Below, piece by piece: positions 33,530-42,283 of a DNA stretch of 64,000 nucleotides; the first letter of the stretch is position 1; every line of letters begins with the position of its first letter. A program made the position numbers and the translations under genes. The notes beneath the pieces are model-generated. The model was not told where the DNA came from, made no database searches, and was given only the letters and a program-made list of their open reading frames with translations. The stretch covers positions 87,190-151,189 of IMG/VR virus record IMGVR_UViG_3300020055_000005; one strand, 5' to 3'. This DNA comes from a virus.

Positions 33530-33703
33530 TTAGGATTTCTGCAGGTGCGATTGGGATAGTTTATCTTCGATTCGAACAATCTTATTGGATGTTTTGTTAA
33601 TAAGAACCTTATCTCCGTCCTTTTTCGCTTGACGAAGTGCCTTTTTTAACTCAATCTTCTGTTGCAGAAGACCAATAACGTCCTGTGATTTCAATGTTTT
33701 CAT
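33530..33703 (-). CDS. Small basic helical protein (57 aa)
   Basis: MKTLKSQDVIGLLQQKIELK followed by a Lys-rich helix and SNKIVRIEDKLSQ. A TATAAATA late promoter lies 12 bases upstream. Not recognised. Confidence 0.55.
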   Translation of the reverse strand: MKTLKSQDVIGLLQQKIELKKALRQAKKDGDKVLINKTSNKIVRIEDKLSQSHLQKS

Positions 33704-33714
33704 ACCTATTATAT

Positions 33715-33722
33715 TATTTATA
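33715..33722 (-). promoter_or_regulatory. T4-type late promoter box TATAAATA
   Basis: Perfect consensus; starts the large late block running down to about 19570. Confidence 0.65.
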
Positions 33723-33838
33723 TAAAATAATATGGCTTATCAATCTTGGTAGGCTATTCTTTTAACTGACTAACTTAGCTTCTCCCTTATTCGTGTGATC
33801 AAGACAACCTTTGAGAAGTACCATCTTTTATTATACTA

Positions 33839-33862
33839 TAAAAAACCCCTCAGGACAAGGGG
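33839..33862 (-). terminator. Rho-independent terminator
   Basis: CCCCT-(7)-AGGGG stem followed by TTTTTT on the minus strand. It ends the transcript carrying the two tRNAs at 33955-34216. The remaining bases 33723-33838 show no supported gene. Confidence 0.8.
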
Positions 33863-33954
33863 ATTTTGAAAAAAGGAGGGTAGGGCAGTAGGGTTTACAT
33901 ACTCCGAGCATCCGATTGAGACCCCATATTACTACAGGGTCATACCCTCAAAAT

Positions 33955-34030
33955 TGGCGATTCCAAGGGGACTCGAACCCCTAATACTACCGTGACAGGG
34001 TAGCGTGTTAACCAATTACACCATGGAACC
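33955..34030 (-). tRNA. tRNA-Asp (anticodon GTC)
   Basis: Acceptor GGTTCCA/TGGAATC with encoded CCA; anticodon loop CTGTCAC; normal T-arm. Confidence 0.93.
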
Positions 34031-34036
34031 GTGTAC

Positions 34037-34117
34037 TTAAACTTTTTTAAGAGATAGTAAACACCAAACTAACAGTGCAACTGTCAATGATAGAAAATAC
34101 ATTGATAGTAAACCCAT
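34037..34117 (-). CDS. Tiny membrane peptide between tRNAs (26 aa)
   Basis: MGLLSMYFLSLTVALLVWCLLSLKKV with a strong GAGGAGG ribosome site nine bases upstream. One hydrophobic helix and a basic end. Lies between tRNA-Glu and tRNA-Asp. Confidence 0.5.
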   Translation of the reverse strand: MGLLSMYFLSLTVALLVWCLLSLKKV

Positions 34118-34141
34118 TCTATGTTCCTCCTCTATTTAAAG

Positions 34142-34216
34142 TGGTACCCTGTAGGAGAATCGAACTCCTGTTGCATGGATGAAAACCATGTGTCCTAACC
34201 ACTAGACGAACAGGGC
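34142..34216 (-). tRNA. tRNA-Glu (anticodon TTC)
   Basis: Acceptor GCCCTGT/ACAGGGT with encoded CCA; anticodon loop TTTTCAT. Confidence 0.93.
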
Positions 34217-34219
34217 TTA

Positions 34220-34440
34220 AAAAAAGCGAGGGGGGATTCGCACACATCAATCATGTATAAACTTGTGGATTTTGTGATACTTGAATCCTTGTCCCTTCGC
34301 CGAGTCTTTCGACCCTAAAAAAGTCGAATCCTCTCGTCATTCAATACTCTTCAGCAGTGTTGAGAGGATTCTAGACCGTAACCTTCGTACTTCACCATCG
34401 TCATTAGTTCTTGTACCCAGTTTACTGGAGAGGTTGACGA
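34220..34440 (-). ncRNA. Candidate structured RNA next to the tRNA cluster
   Basis: No supported ORF. GAATCCTCTC (34326-34335) pairs perfectly with GAGAGGATTC (34362-34371); an inner AATACT/AGTGTT helix extends it. TTCGAC (34308-34313)/GTCGAA (34323-34328) forms an alternative stem that shares bases with the first. T4 encodes stable RNAs of unknown role beside its tRNAs, so an analogue is possible. The span limits are approximate. Confidence 0.35.
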
Positions 34441-34459
34441 TTCCTCGGTGTTACTGGTC

Positions 34460-34906
34460 TTAAAAATCTCCTTCTGCAACTTGCACTACAGTGGTTCCTC
34501 TTTTTCTCCACATGTCGACAACTTTATTTCTGTCATCAAACACTAAGTCAATAGTACCACCCATTTCTTCAAATGTGTCTGCAAGGTCAGACTTAAACTC
34601 TTCATCAGGTCTGTAGTCACCATCAGGTCTTAAAAATAATCCTTTGTGACCATCCCCAACCCATTCTGAAATCTGTTTTTCAGTAATCTCTCTTTCAGAC
34701 TCATTTCTTGCAGAGAAGAATGCAACATGATCTCCCTGTGCAATGAATCTCTTTGCGACATCAACAACCCACTGCATAGGTGTGTCGTTTACAGTTTCTG
34801 CTCTGAAAGACTTCCAATCTGCAGGTTTCTGTTCCACAAAATGTCTTCTGTGTTCAACGTCAGCGATTGTTCCGTCAATGTCAAAGATTACATTCCTAAT
34901 TTTCAT
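34460..34906 (-). CDS. HAD phosphatase resembling the T4 PseT 3'-phosphatase domain (148 aa), leaderless
   Basis: MKIRNVIFDIDGTIADVEHRR is HAD motif I; HVAFFSARNE motif II; LVFDDRNKVVDMWRKRG ... VVQVAEGDF closely follows the C-terminal part of T4 polynucleotide kinase/phosphatase. The kinase domain is absent. It could heal 3' ends of cleaved tRNA, fitting the tRNA neighbourhood. The ATG is at the +1 of the 34913-34942 promoter. Confidence 0.75.
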   Translation of the reverse strand: MKIRNVIFDIDGTIADVEHRRHFVEQKPADWKSFRAETVNDTPMQWVVDVAKRFIAQGDHVAFFSARNESEREITEKQISEWVGDGHKGLFLRPDGDYRPDEEFKSDLADTFEEMGGTIDLVFDDRNKVVDMWRKRGTTVVQVAEGDF

Positions 34907-34912
34907 ACTACT

Positions 34913-34942
34913 ATTATATGAAAAAGTGACCCCCATTGTCAA
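34913..34942 (-). promoter_or_regulatory. Sigma70-type early promoter
   Basis: TTGACA (34937-34942), 18-bp spacer with CACTTTTTC, TATAAT (34913-34918). ATG at predicted +1 (34906). The -35 overlaps the stop of the gene upstream. Confidence 0.85.
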
Positions 34943-35067
34943 GCAATATTTACTCTTTTTTGGAGAACTTCTATCTCCTTTTTTTGACGATCATTGGGTT
35001 CCTTTACCTTTAGAAGTCTTTCCAAGGCACCCTTTCTTCTGTTTTGTACGTTCTTTTTTCTAATCAT
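34939..35067 (-). CDS. Small basic protein (42 aa)
   Basis: [20 protein letters not shown] continuing with Lys-rich helix. Starts by ATGA overlap with the gp41 gene stop, and its own TGA is part of the TTGACA of the next promoter. Possibly a nucleic-acid-binding replication accessory. Confidence 0.5.
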   Translation of the reverse strand: MIRKKNVQNRRKGALERLLKVKEPNDRQKKEIEVLQKRVNIA

Positions 35068-36446
35068 ATTTTAAAGTCCGAAAATTTATCTTTACCCCTA
35101 TCGAACACTGGAGTGTCATCATTCTCCACTGCAGATTCAATAAGTTCCTCTTGTGCTTCCTGTTCACAATCATACAACTTCATTCTACTTCTATCAATAC
35201 CGATTACAAATCTCTTGAAAATTGTAGGGTCGTTGTATCTGTTCTTCAATTGTTTCACTACTAACTGATCTAGTTCTTCTAGTTCATCACTGGTAATCAA
35301 TGCGAACATCAAATCTGCAGTTGCAGGTAGACCAAATGATTCTGAAGTGTCTTCAAGTCCAATATCAGTTGAACCATAACCACTACGTGTAGTCTGTGTT
35401 GCACTCACTATTGGTACATCATACTCCACTGCAAGTCCTCTGAGTTCCTCTGCAATACTCTTGACCAAAGTGTAAGAGTTTGCACCTGAACCAGGCCTGA
35501 TTCTATGTGATGCACAAATGTTTAGATAATCAATAAAGATGATATCAGGTTGAAAGTCTTTCTTGATATCTAACTCCTGCATCAAATGTCTGAAGTGACC
35601 TACGTGTGCAGATGCAGTTGGATATTCTTTGACAATCAGTTTACCTTTAGTCTTCTCTCTGAGTTTCTCAATCTTCTTATCATACAACTTCTTGTTCATG
35701 TCAGGAAGTTCTTTCATAGGAACGTTCATGATGTTTGCATCAATACGTTCTGCGATTCTCTCTTCTGACATTTCAAGTGTAATGTATAATACATTCTTGT
35801 TCATCATTAAACAGGATGCAGCCTGATGACACATGAACAATGATTTACCAACACCAGTACCTGCAAGAACAATGTTAAGTGTCTTGTTTGGTAGACCACC
35901 TTTGGTTATCTTGTTGAAGTATTCCAAGTCAAATGGAATCTTTTCTTCTTCTGTGTTATAGAATTCAAATCTTGCATCTGCATCTTCTAAGACATCGTGT
36001 CCAATGTGAGTATCAAAAGACACGGAAAGTGCATCCTTCAATAGTTCAGGTATTTCACCAGTAGACCGTTGTGATGTTTTATCAAGGACGTTGATACTAT
36101 CCATCACTGCAATGTATATTGCACGATCTTTACACCATGATTCAGTTTCAGTTACTAACCAATCCTGTGGTGTTTCTTCTTTGTTCCTTCCGATTTTCTC
36201 TACAATAGATTTTGTGTTCTTGACAACGGAATCGTTCAGATTCGTATTGTTGTCAAGATTAATGAGAAGTGCTTCTGTTGTAGGATTTTTAGTATACTTG
36301 TCAAAGTAACTTCTTACTTCTTCAAATATTACCTTCTCTTCAGGGTCTGTGAAATAGTCTGATCTAATGAAAGGAATACACTTCCGTGCAAACTCTTCAC
36401 TCTGAATCAGATTCTTCAGTATTGTCTGTTCTAGTCGTGTTTCCAT
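35064..36446 (-). CDS. 41: Replicative DNA helicase, gp41/DnaB family (460 aa)
   Basis: C-terminal RecA-like domain with Walker [13 protein letters not shown] (about 195-206), Walker [11 protein letters not shown] and [11 protein letters not shown]. The N-terminal 160 residues correspond to the gp41 collar region. Unwinds the parental duplex and works with primase gp61. Overlaps the uvsX 3' end, so the two genes are co-translated. Confidence 0.93.
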   Translation of the reverse strand: METRLEQTILKNLIQSEEFARKCIPFIRSDYFTDPEEKVIFEEVRSYFDKYTKNPTTEALLINLDNNTNLNDSVVKNTKSIVEKIGRNKEETPQDWLVTETESWCKDRAIYIAVMDSINVLDKTSQRSTGEIPELLKDALSVSFDTHIGHDVLEDADARFEFYNTEEEKIPFDLEYFNKITKGGLPNKTLNIVLAGTGVGKSLFMCHQAASCLMMNKNVLYITLEMSEERIAERIDANIMNVPMKELPDMNKKLYDKKIEKLREKTKGKLIVKEYPTASAHVGHFRHLMQELDIKKDFQPDIIFIDYLNICASHRIRPGSGANSYTLVKSIAEELRGLAVEYDVPIVSATQTTRSGYGSTDIGLEDTSESFGLPATADLMFALITSDELEELDQLVVKQLKNRYNDPTIFKRFVIGIDRSRMKLYDCEQEAQEELIESAVENDDTPVFDRGKDKFSDFKI

Positions 36447-37449
36447 ATTTAAAGTAATCTTGTACCACTGTTTCTATTTGTTCCATCACCTCATCAGTGA
36501 AGTATTTTTCAGGGTTGTTATTAATTGTCTTACCAAATTCTGTTTTACCATTTGGTAGTTCAACTCTTGTTGAAGACTTTTTGAAGATACCACTTGCAAG
36601 TGCAAGGTCTAGTAGACCATAGTATCTATCAAGTCCTTTGTCGTATGTCAATCTAACATCTACGACTCTGTTCTCAACAGTCAACCTACTCTTTGCATTC
36701 TTACAATGAATGATATTACCAATGACTTCCGTTCCTTCTTTCTCTTTCTTCTTTGAAAGATAGACAATGGAAGAGGCTGCATATTTGAGACCTGAACCAC
36801 CACCCATTTCTTTCTGAGGGAACATAGAACCAATCACATCATAAGTGTGGTTAGTTACAATCATTGGAACTCCTGCTCGTCCTAGTTTAAGAGTTAAGAC
36901 TCTGAATGCACCTTTTACAATCTGTGCTCTCGTCATGTCTCTTGTCTCTTTACCATCTGCAGTGTCTTCGATTTCTTTGGTTGTTGATAACATACCAAGT
37001 GAATCAAGAACGAACATCATAGGTGGACGTTTGTCTTCAGGGGTTTCGATATACTTATCAAGAATATTAATGGACTGTGTCCTAAATTCTTGTACGGTTA
37101 CGACTGGAACAATCACCACTCTATTTGCATCAATACCTCTGTCTTCAATCATTTCTTTACTGATTGCAGATTCTGATTCAAAGTAGATTACGGCCGCCTC
37201 AGGATGGTCTTCCAAGAATTGTTTTACCATTCCTAGTGCGAAAAAAGTTTTACCAGTTGCAGATTCACCTGCGATTGCAGTGATCTTGTTCTTGGGTAGT
37301 CCACCATAAAGTGAACCACTGAGTAATGCATTAAAGATGTATGACCCACTATCTATGAATGAATCAACATCACCAGCGGAAACACCATCTGCGACGATGG
37401 ATGCATATTCGTTCCCACTCGATTTAACTAAGTCTTTAATAAACGACAT
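36397..37449 (-). CDS. uvsX: RecA-like recombinase UvsX (350 aa)
   Basis: Walker [14 protein letters not shown] (about 54-66), Walker [14 protein letters not shown], and [11 protein letters not shown]. Length and layout fit T4-like UvsX (strand invasion, recombination-dependent replication). The promoter has TATAAT and a GGAGAAG ribosome site. The Asp/Glu-rich tail is typical. Confidence 0.93.
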   Translation of the reverse strand: MSFIKDLVKSSGNEYASIVADGVSAGDVDSFIDSGSYIFNALLSGSLYGGLPKNKITAIAGESATGKTFFALGMVKQFLEDHPEAAVIYFESESAISKEMIEDRGIDANRVVIVPVVTVQEFRTQSINILDKYIETPEDKRPPMMFVLDSLGMLSTTKEIEDTADGKETRDMTRAQIVKGAFRVLTLKLGRAGVPMIVTNHTYDVIGSMFPQKEMGGGSGLKYAASSIVYLSKKKEKEGTEVIGNIIHCKNAKSRLTVENRVVDVRLTYDKGLDRYYGLLDLALASGIFKKSSTRVELPNGKTEFGKTINNNPEKYFTDEVMEQIETVVQDYFKYGNTTRTDNTEESDSE

Positions 37450-37475
37450 AACACTTCTCCATAATGTTTAATAAC

Positions 37476-37504
37476 ATTATACGTTAGTTTATGTGTTTTG
37501 TGAA
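37476..37504 (-). promoter_or_regulatory. uvsX promoter
   Basis: TTCACA (37499-37504), 17-bp spacer, TATAAT (37476-37481), after a CCCC tract. Just downstream AATGTT/AACATT can pair ahead of the ribosome site. Confidence 0.65.
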
Positions 37505-37671
37505 GGGGTTTTTTTTAATTCTTTTGAAATTTCTGATAATTTAACTTCGCACTTGACGTGTTCTTCCATCATAGTACGTAACACTCTTATTTGCATTTCC
37601 ATGTGGGCGACAAAACCCATAATCACTAGGATAGAACCTAAGTAAAAACAATCTAAGAGATCAAGTGTCAT
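37489..37671 (-). CDS. Small membrane-anchored protein (60 aa)
   Basis: One N-terminal hydrophobic segment (LDLLDCFYLGSILVIMGFVA) then a charged helix (RTMMEEHVKCEVKLSEISKE). ATGA overlap with the nuclease gene. Not recognised. Confidence 0.55.
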   Translation of the reverse strand: MTLDLLDCFYLGSILVIMGFVAHMEMQIRVLRTMMEEHVKCEVKLSEISKELKKTPSQNT

Positions 37672-38108
37672 AGTTCTACTTCACCTGATTCAGTTAATAT
37701 ATCCCTATTTTTTAGATGTTCTGCTTCGATCTCTTCTTTGTTTCCACCACCATAATCGACTGCATGATGATCATCAATCATTTGTTGATTGACATTTATT
37801 TCTGTTTCGAATTGAGGATGACCCTCATTGTTATGAATGTAAATCTCTCCAAGGATTCTACCAAACTTACCTTTATCGTGTGAGATAAGAGAAATTCTTT
37901 CACCACTTTCTAGAAGTTTCTTTAAGTGTTTCTTTGATGCTTTTCCAAATTTCTTTTCAACCAAGTCTCTTGTTCTAGATTCAGGCGTGTCGATACCCAT
38001 GAGCCTAACTCTTTGTTTGCGATAGGTCATGCCGAATCCTAGATCGATGTCCACGTCTATAGTGTCACCATCCACTACTTTTATAACTGATACATTATAC
38101 TGATACAT
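37668..38108 (-). CDS. Thermonuclease-like (SNase) protein (146 aa)
   Basis: VVDGDTIDVDIDLGFG ... RQRVRLMGIDTPESR matches the staphylococcal-nuclease OB fold, with Asp ligands and the RLxGIDTPE motif; the second active-site Arg segment is RISLISHDKGKFGRILGEI. No signal peptide, so it acts in the cytoplasm, perhaps in host DNA breakdown. Confidence 0.85.
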   Translation of the reverse strand: MYQYNVSVIKVVDGDTIDVDIDLGFGMTYRKQRVRLMGIDTPESRTRDLVEKKFGKASKKHLKKLLESGERISLISHDKGKFGRILGEIYIHNNEGHPQFETEINVNQQMIDDHHAVDYGGGNKEEIEAEHLKNRDILTESGEVEL

Positions 38109-38120
38109 TTTTTATTTCTC

Positions 38121-38154
38121 TCATAAAGTTAAGGGGAACTCAGTCCCCCTTAAC
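38121..38154 (-). terminator. Hairpin terminator
   Basis: GTTAAGGGGA/TCCCCCTTAAC stem (one bulge) then CTTTATG. The 38155-38231 stretch upstream contains only a 23-codon frame (MLLEAMMLYCSEFPQ) without a clear ribosome site. Confidence 0.55.
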
Positions 38155-38231
38155 AGTTCTACATTTCTGTGGGAACTCTGAACAGTAGAGCATCATTGCC
38201 TCTAGCAACATTGCTGTTGGAATGACTTCTT

Positions 38232-38504
38232 CTACTTTTTTTCAGGCGTCTCCTGTAGTTCATCGGTTTGTCTGTCAACCTCATCTGCAACAGTGTCTAC
38301 TACACCTATTACAGTTTCAGTTGCGAGAGTACCGACTGATACTACATCGTCTGCTACTGCTGTTGCAACGGTTCTTGTTCCTTTTACTGCACCGTCAACA
38401 ACACCAGTTGTAAATTCTTTACCACCTTCAATTACACTACCAACTGTAGCGCATGATGGAAGTAATACCACAGAAAATAGTAACATATACATTACTATTT
38501 TCAT
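38232..38504 (-). CDS. Lipoprotein with Val/Thr-rich repeat region (90 aa)
   Basis: Signal peptide and lipobox LLPSCATVG; the mature part is a low-complexity run (TGVVDGAVKGTRTVATAVAD ...) predicted to be amphipathic. The start MKIVMYML is chosen because TTGGAG lies seven bases upstream. A GTTACAC/GTGTAAC stem-loop lies just upstream of the gene (38528-38554). Confidence 0.6.
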   Translation of the reverse strand: MKIVMYMLLFSVVLLPSCATVGSVIEGGKEFTTGVVDGAVKGTRTVATAVADDVVSVGTLATETVIGVVDTVADEVDRQTDELQETPEKK

Positions 38505-38567
38505 AATTATCTCCAAATTTGGATAAATCTGTTACACCTCCAACTGAGAGTGTAACCCCACATTTAT

Positions 38568-38843
38568 TTATGTAAGATAACAACCTGAAGACTTTAGTTT
38601 GAGGTCAATCTCGTTATGCACCTCGTATGGGTATGGTACTGGTTCTATAGATAGATTTTCTGCAGCTATCATTAGGTCTTCTAATCTGAGTCTTTCTTTG
38701 ACGTATGTAATAATAATCACTATTGCACCTATAAATGCGAATATGTGTAACATTTCATTTGGAAACATAATCGTAAGTCCAATAATATGTGCAACCAGCA
38801 CACTATACACATAAAACTTTATACTAATCAGTAGGTGCCACAT
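38568..38843 (-). CDS. Membrane protein (91 aa)
   Basis: Two to three hydrophobic helices between 4 and 47, then a charged C-terminal region. Overlaps the upstream small gene. Not recognised. Confidence 0.55.
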   Translation of the reverse strand: MWHLLISIKFYVYSVLVAHIIGLTIMFPNEMLHIFAFIGAIVIIITYVKERLRLEDLMIAAENLSIEPVPYPYEVHNEIDLKLKSSGCYLT

Positions 38844-38991
38844 TCAACAACAAATCCTTAAACTCATTCGTGTGCCAATAACTATCTAATGTGATATCAA
38901 CTACTAGTGCAATCAATACCATTGTTAAGATAATCCCCAAATATAAATTGACGAATGCATTAATTTTCATCCATCGTATCAAGTGTTTCAT
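38824..38991 (-). CDS. Small membrane protein (55 aa)
   Basis: MKHLIRWMKINAF then a single span (LYLGIILTMVLIALVVDITL). The ATG overlaps the TGA of the gene upstream (ATGA). Not recognised. Confidence 0.5.
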   Translation of the reverse strand: MKHLIRWMKINAFVNLYLGIILTMVLIALVVDITLDSYWHTNEFKDLLLNVAPTD

Positions 38992-39218
38992 TTTCTATTC
39001 CTAATAAATTCTAATTCTTTTTCCCAATTCCTTTTGTTAGTTTCTGCCTCACCACTACCGTGTTGTGCAAGAATTACTCGTCCACCGTCCATGTCAATAC
39101 GAATAGAATCTGTACTGACTATCTCACCATATCTTCCAATAAAAACACCTGTCAATTCACCCTTAGTATCTTCAGGATGAAGACCATTTATTAATTCAAC
39201 TAACTCTTCTTTTCTCAT
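38988..39218 (-). CDS. Hypothetical protein (76 aa)
   Basis: Contains GELTGVFIGRYGEIVSTDSI and GGRVILAQHGSGE, a short beta-sheet pattern. Directly coupled to the end of DNA polymerase, so it may be a replication accessory. Function unknown. Confidence 0.55.
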   Translation of the reverse strand: MRKEELVELINGLHPEDTKGELTGVFIGRYGEIVSTDSIRIDMDGGRVILAQHGSGEAETNKRNWEKELEFIRNRK

Positions 39219-41731
39219 CCAAAAAATGAATCTAATGATGCAACTGGTTCTACGTTCCAGTTGATCAGGTTAACAACTGCCTTCAGTGGTTCCACAAAGG
39301 CCTTATCAAATTGTAAATCGTGATCAACGAATCTGTGTAAATCAAACTCACGTGGAAGTGTTCCAGTGAATGAGATTACATTTTCATTGATGGGATTCGG
39401 TAGTGTCAGATATGTAAACATAATCTTCTCACCATTCTTAATCATTTCATATCGCATGTTTAACTCCTTCTTCTTGAGAAGGTGGTTGTATAACAAAGAA
39501 CCTCTAACGTGAATCGGTGTACCCTTAGAATAGATGTTAGTACTGTCTGCATACTGAATCAGGTTTTTACATCCACGTGGGAATGCAACGTCCTCTACAG
39601 GTAGGTTCCTGAAGTCCTTACGTGCAGTCTCTACGAATTCCCATAGTTCTTGTTCGTTACCCTGCATGACAACCTTGAATGCATCTTCAAGTTTCTTACG
39701 AATCCACATTGGTGTTGAAGACTTTGCAGTTTCAATACCCATCATTTTAAGTTTGGGTTCTGCGAGTCTGACACCTTCGTTATCATGTACGTTTAGTATG
39801 TACCGTTTCTTTGCAGTCCAAATACCTCTGTCTGCAATTACCTCACGTCCCATCTGCATCTTTTGTTGGAATGCATTAGTGTAATCTGCGAGGTCTTGGT
39901 AACCATTTGCAATGACATCTTCTAGTTGACTTTCTGCCTTAGTGAGGAAGTCAATGATCTTTTCTTTAGGTGTATCTTCAGGGAAGATTTGTTTAACCAT
40001 GTCATCCATGGTGATGTATACTGAGTCAGTGTCAATTGCAATCACATAGTCTTTGTTGTCAGTCTTTAACACTTCGTTGAGATACTTGTTGATTGTTTTC
40101 TCAGCCCACTGGATGGACAACTGACCACTAAGTGTAATCGCCTCTGCGAGATCAATAGAGAAGAATGCGAAGTATTGATTTGCGAGAGCACCATAAGCAG
40201 AGTTCAGTGCAATCTTACGAACCTGTTGATTGTTGTATGCACGTTTGATAAGAACATCAAGTTCCTTTCTGCGTTTAGTATCTTTGCAAACTTCACGTTC
40301 CTTCTGATACTCAATCATTCTCTTCTTCCACATCCTACGTTCATCGTAAAACTTTTCCATGAGTTCAGGAAGGAATCCTTGTTTGTCACGTTTGAACATG
40401 ACTCCGTTAGGTGTGACACTTAAATCTTGTTGTTTGGTGTAGGATAGATCACACTCTTTGTCCAACATTCGTTTGACATTAACATCTTGTCGATTACCAG
40501 TCACCATCTTCTCAGGTGAAATGTTGTATTGCATAATCAAGTGTGGATACAATGAGTTCAAGTCAAAAGACATAACCCAGTTGTGACCACCAACTAGTGG
40601 TTCCTTGACGTATGCACCTTGAATCGCATGTGTCTTATCATTACCACTCTTCAGTCTTTGAGGTGGTGTCTGAATGTTTTGATCTTTAAGGAAGTTGTAG
40701 ATGATGGTTTCCCAATACTTCACCATACCAAAGACATCAATGTAGTTACACTTCGCATTGTAGGCCATGGTTTGTGTTAGTTCTAGGAATCCTAGTTTGT
40801 CATCTAGGTCTTCAACAAGTGTAACGTCTTTGAGATTATACTCTAGGAACTTTGCATAGTCCTGTCGGTAAAGTGTATGAAGTGAACCATACTCTGAGTA
40901 ATCAATCTTACCTGTACCCAATTCAACCTGTGCGATTGCTTCTAGTTTGTAGGATGGTTGGTTGACGAATGTATGTTTACGATAGAGTTCAAGATAGTCA
41001 AGAACATTAACACCATATAAAGTGTAGACCATGTTCTTCTGATAACCTTGCGAGGTGAACTCTCTGACATCAGACATGTTCCATGGAGAAAGTTTCTTGT
41101 GTTCTCCCTCACCAAAGAGTCTGTCGATACGATTACAAAGATATGTGATATCGAAACTGTTTACGTTCCATCCTGTAACAACGTCGAACCATTCACTTCT
41201 CCAATACTTGAGGAATTCAGTAAGTAGGAATGCTTCGTTTTTACAGTTGTGATAAACGATGTCTGTTCTATTGTGTTCCCAAGGCCCGATACCAAAGACG
41301 TGTGCATCTTTACCGAATGGTTTGATGGTGATTGCATTGACTTTCTCAGTTGCAAGTGTTGGGTCAGGGAATCCATCTTCACACTCACACTCAATATCAA
41401 GTGTTGCAGTTTTAATTAGTTTAGGATTGTATTCAATGTCACCCTGAAACTTATCTGCGATGTAAGTGTAAACGTATCTGTCGTATCCATGGATTTGGAA
41501 TCCTTCGACACCTGAATACTTTTCTCTGAACTTTCTTGCACCACCCATAGAGTTGAGTTCAACAACTTCAAGTGGTCGACCATCTAATGCACGATAAGGT
41601 GTCTCACCTTTCTTGGATGGAATGAAATGTTTTGGACGATAGTTAATGGTAACCTTTTTCTTTTGGTTACCCTGATAACCTATGACAAGAATCTTGTCAC
41701 GTGTTCGTGTTACATTTGTGTAGAAATCCAT
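39215..41731 (-). CDS. 43: Family B DNA polymerase gp43 (838 aa), leaderless start
   Basis: Exonuclease motif LDIECECE near residue 112, motif A SFDLNSLYPHLIMQYN, motif B KIALNSAYGALANQ and motif C AIDTDSVYITM. Slightly shorter than T4 gp43. Replicates the phage genome with clamp gp45. The ATG coincides with the predicted +1 of the 41738-41766 promoter, which leaves no room for the RegA/gp43-type translational operator known in T4. Confidence 0.97.
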   Translation of the reverse strand: MDFYTNVTRTRDKILVIGYQGNQKKKVTINYRPKHFIPSKKGETPYRALDGRPLEVVELNSMGGARKFREKYSGVEGFQIHGYDRYVYTYIADKFQGDIEYNPKLIKTATLDIECECEDGFPDPTLATEKVNAITIKPFGKDAHVFGIGPWEHNRTDIVYHNCKNEAFLLTEFLKYWRSEWFDVVTGWNVNSFDITYLCNRIDRLFGEGEHKKLSPWNMSDVREFTSQGYQKNMVYTLYGVNVLDYLELYRKHTFVNQPSYKLEAIAQVELGTGKIDYSEYGSLHTLYRQDYAKFLEYNLKDVTLVEDLDDKLGFLELTQTMAYNAKCNYIDVFGMVKYWETIIYNFLKDQNIQTPPQRLKSGNDKTHAIQGAYVKEPLVGGHNWVMSFDLNSLYPHLIMQYNISPEKMVTGNRQDVNVKRMLDKECDLSYTKQQDLSVTPNGVMFKRDKQGFLPELMEKFYDERRMWKKRMIEYQKEREVCKDTKRRKELDVLIKRAYNNQQVRKIALNSAYGALANQYFAFFSIDLAEAITLSGQLSIQWAEKTINKYLNEVLKTDNKDYVIAIDTDSVYITMDDMVKQIFPEDTPKEKIIDFLTKAESQLEDVIANGYQDLADYTNAFQQKMQMGREVIADRGIWTAKKRYILNVHDNEGVRLAEPKLKMMGIETAKSSTPMWIRKKLEDAFKVVMQGNEQELWEFVETARKDFRNLPVEDVAFPRGCKNLIQYADSTNIYSKGTPIHVRGSLLYNHLLKKKELNMRYEMIKNGEKIMFTYLTLPNPINENVISFTGTLPREFDLHRFVDHDLQFDKAFVEPLKAVVNLINWNVEPVASLDSFFG

Positions 41732-41737
41732 ACTGTA

Positions 41738-41766
41738 ATGATACTACAGTAGGTCTATTCTGTCAA
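41738..41766 (-). promoter_or_regulatory. Sigma70-type promoter of DNA polymerase
   Basis: TTGACA (41761-41766), 17-bp spacer, TATCAT (41738-41743), six bases, ATG. The promoter overlaps the 3' end of the 41755 gene. Confidence 0.75.
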
Positions 41767-41994
41767 GGTAGTTCTGTCTGTATAATCGGAAAAATGTTTC
41801 TTCACCACATCTTTGATGTCTTCATAATGTGCGATAGATTCCATTTCTTTTTGGACGGTTTCAATGTGGTCACCGTGTTCTGCGACACCCACTGAATTTT
41901 TACAATGAACTAAAACATTAGTTCTGTGTTTTGCGATTTGGCCATCTGCATGTGCGATGACACTTGCGAGAATTTCACTTGTCATATCTTTCAT
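41755..41994 (-). CDS. Hypothetical protein (79 aa)
   Basis: The start MKDMTSEILASV has GAGGAAA just upstream. Helical, with HADGQIAKHRTNVLVHCKN. Belongs to the lysozyme operon ahead of gp43. Not recognised. Confidence 0.55.
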   Translation of the reverse strand: MKDMTSEILASVIAHADGQIAKHRTNVLVHCKNSVGVAEHGDHIETVQKEMESIAHYEDIKDVVKKHFSDYTDRTTLTE

Positions 41995-41995
41995 A

Positions 41996-42283
41996 TTATT
42001 TTCCTCTTTGTCCCCTGATATTATTTCCAGTGGAGATTTTATAGTTTTGTTCAAGTTGGGGTTTCGCATCGAATACATTCAATATTTGATTTTTTGAAAA
42101 TACAAATGTGTATTCTTTTGCAAATGGTAAGTAATCACCTAAATCTACTTCCATTTTACCTTCTGCGACTTGGACAAGACATTGTTTAACATCTGTTAAC
42201 TGTACGTCTCCATTCCATAACTTTTTATAGAATCCGATTACAACTTCACCTGTTGCGAGTCTTAAACATTTTACTTTAGACAT
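41996..42283 (-). CDS. Hypothetical Sm-like beta protein (95 aa)
   Basis: MSKVKCLRLATGEVVIGFYK followed by alternating strands and KEYTFVFSKNQILNVF resembles the five-stranded Sm/Lsm-like beta barrels carried by cyanomyophages. RNA binding is possible but unproven. Confidence 0.45.
   Translation of the reverse strand: MSKVKCLRLATGEVVIGFYKKLWNGDVQLTDVKQCLVQVAEGKMEVDLGDYLPFAKEYTFVFSKNQILNVFDAKPQLEQNYKISTGNNIRGQRGK

Noticed and set aside
34220-34440. Additional tRNA or tmRNA in the stretch after tRNA-Glu
   Set aside because: No T-arm, acceptor or CCA pattern could be folded; only hairpins are present.
34281-34463. 60-codon plus-strand frame after tRNA-Glu
   Set aside because: No ribosome site or promoter, and it crosses the hairpins; all neighbours are on the minus strand.
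38155-38231. 23-codon frame after the lipoprotein gene
   Set aside because: No clear ribosome site and too short to support; mentioned only within the terminator entry.
41731-41766. T4 middle (MotA-dependent) promoter for DNA polymerase
   Set aside because: A TTGACA -35 with 17-bp spacing explains the site; no MotA box at -30 with the right distance is seen.
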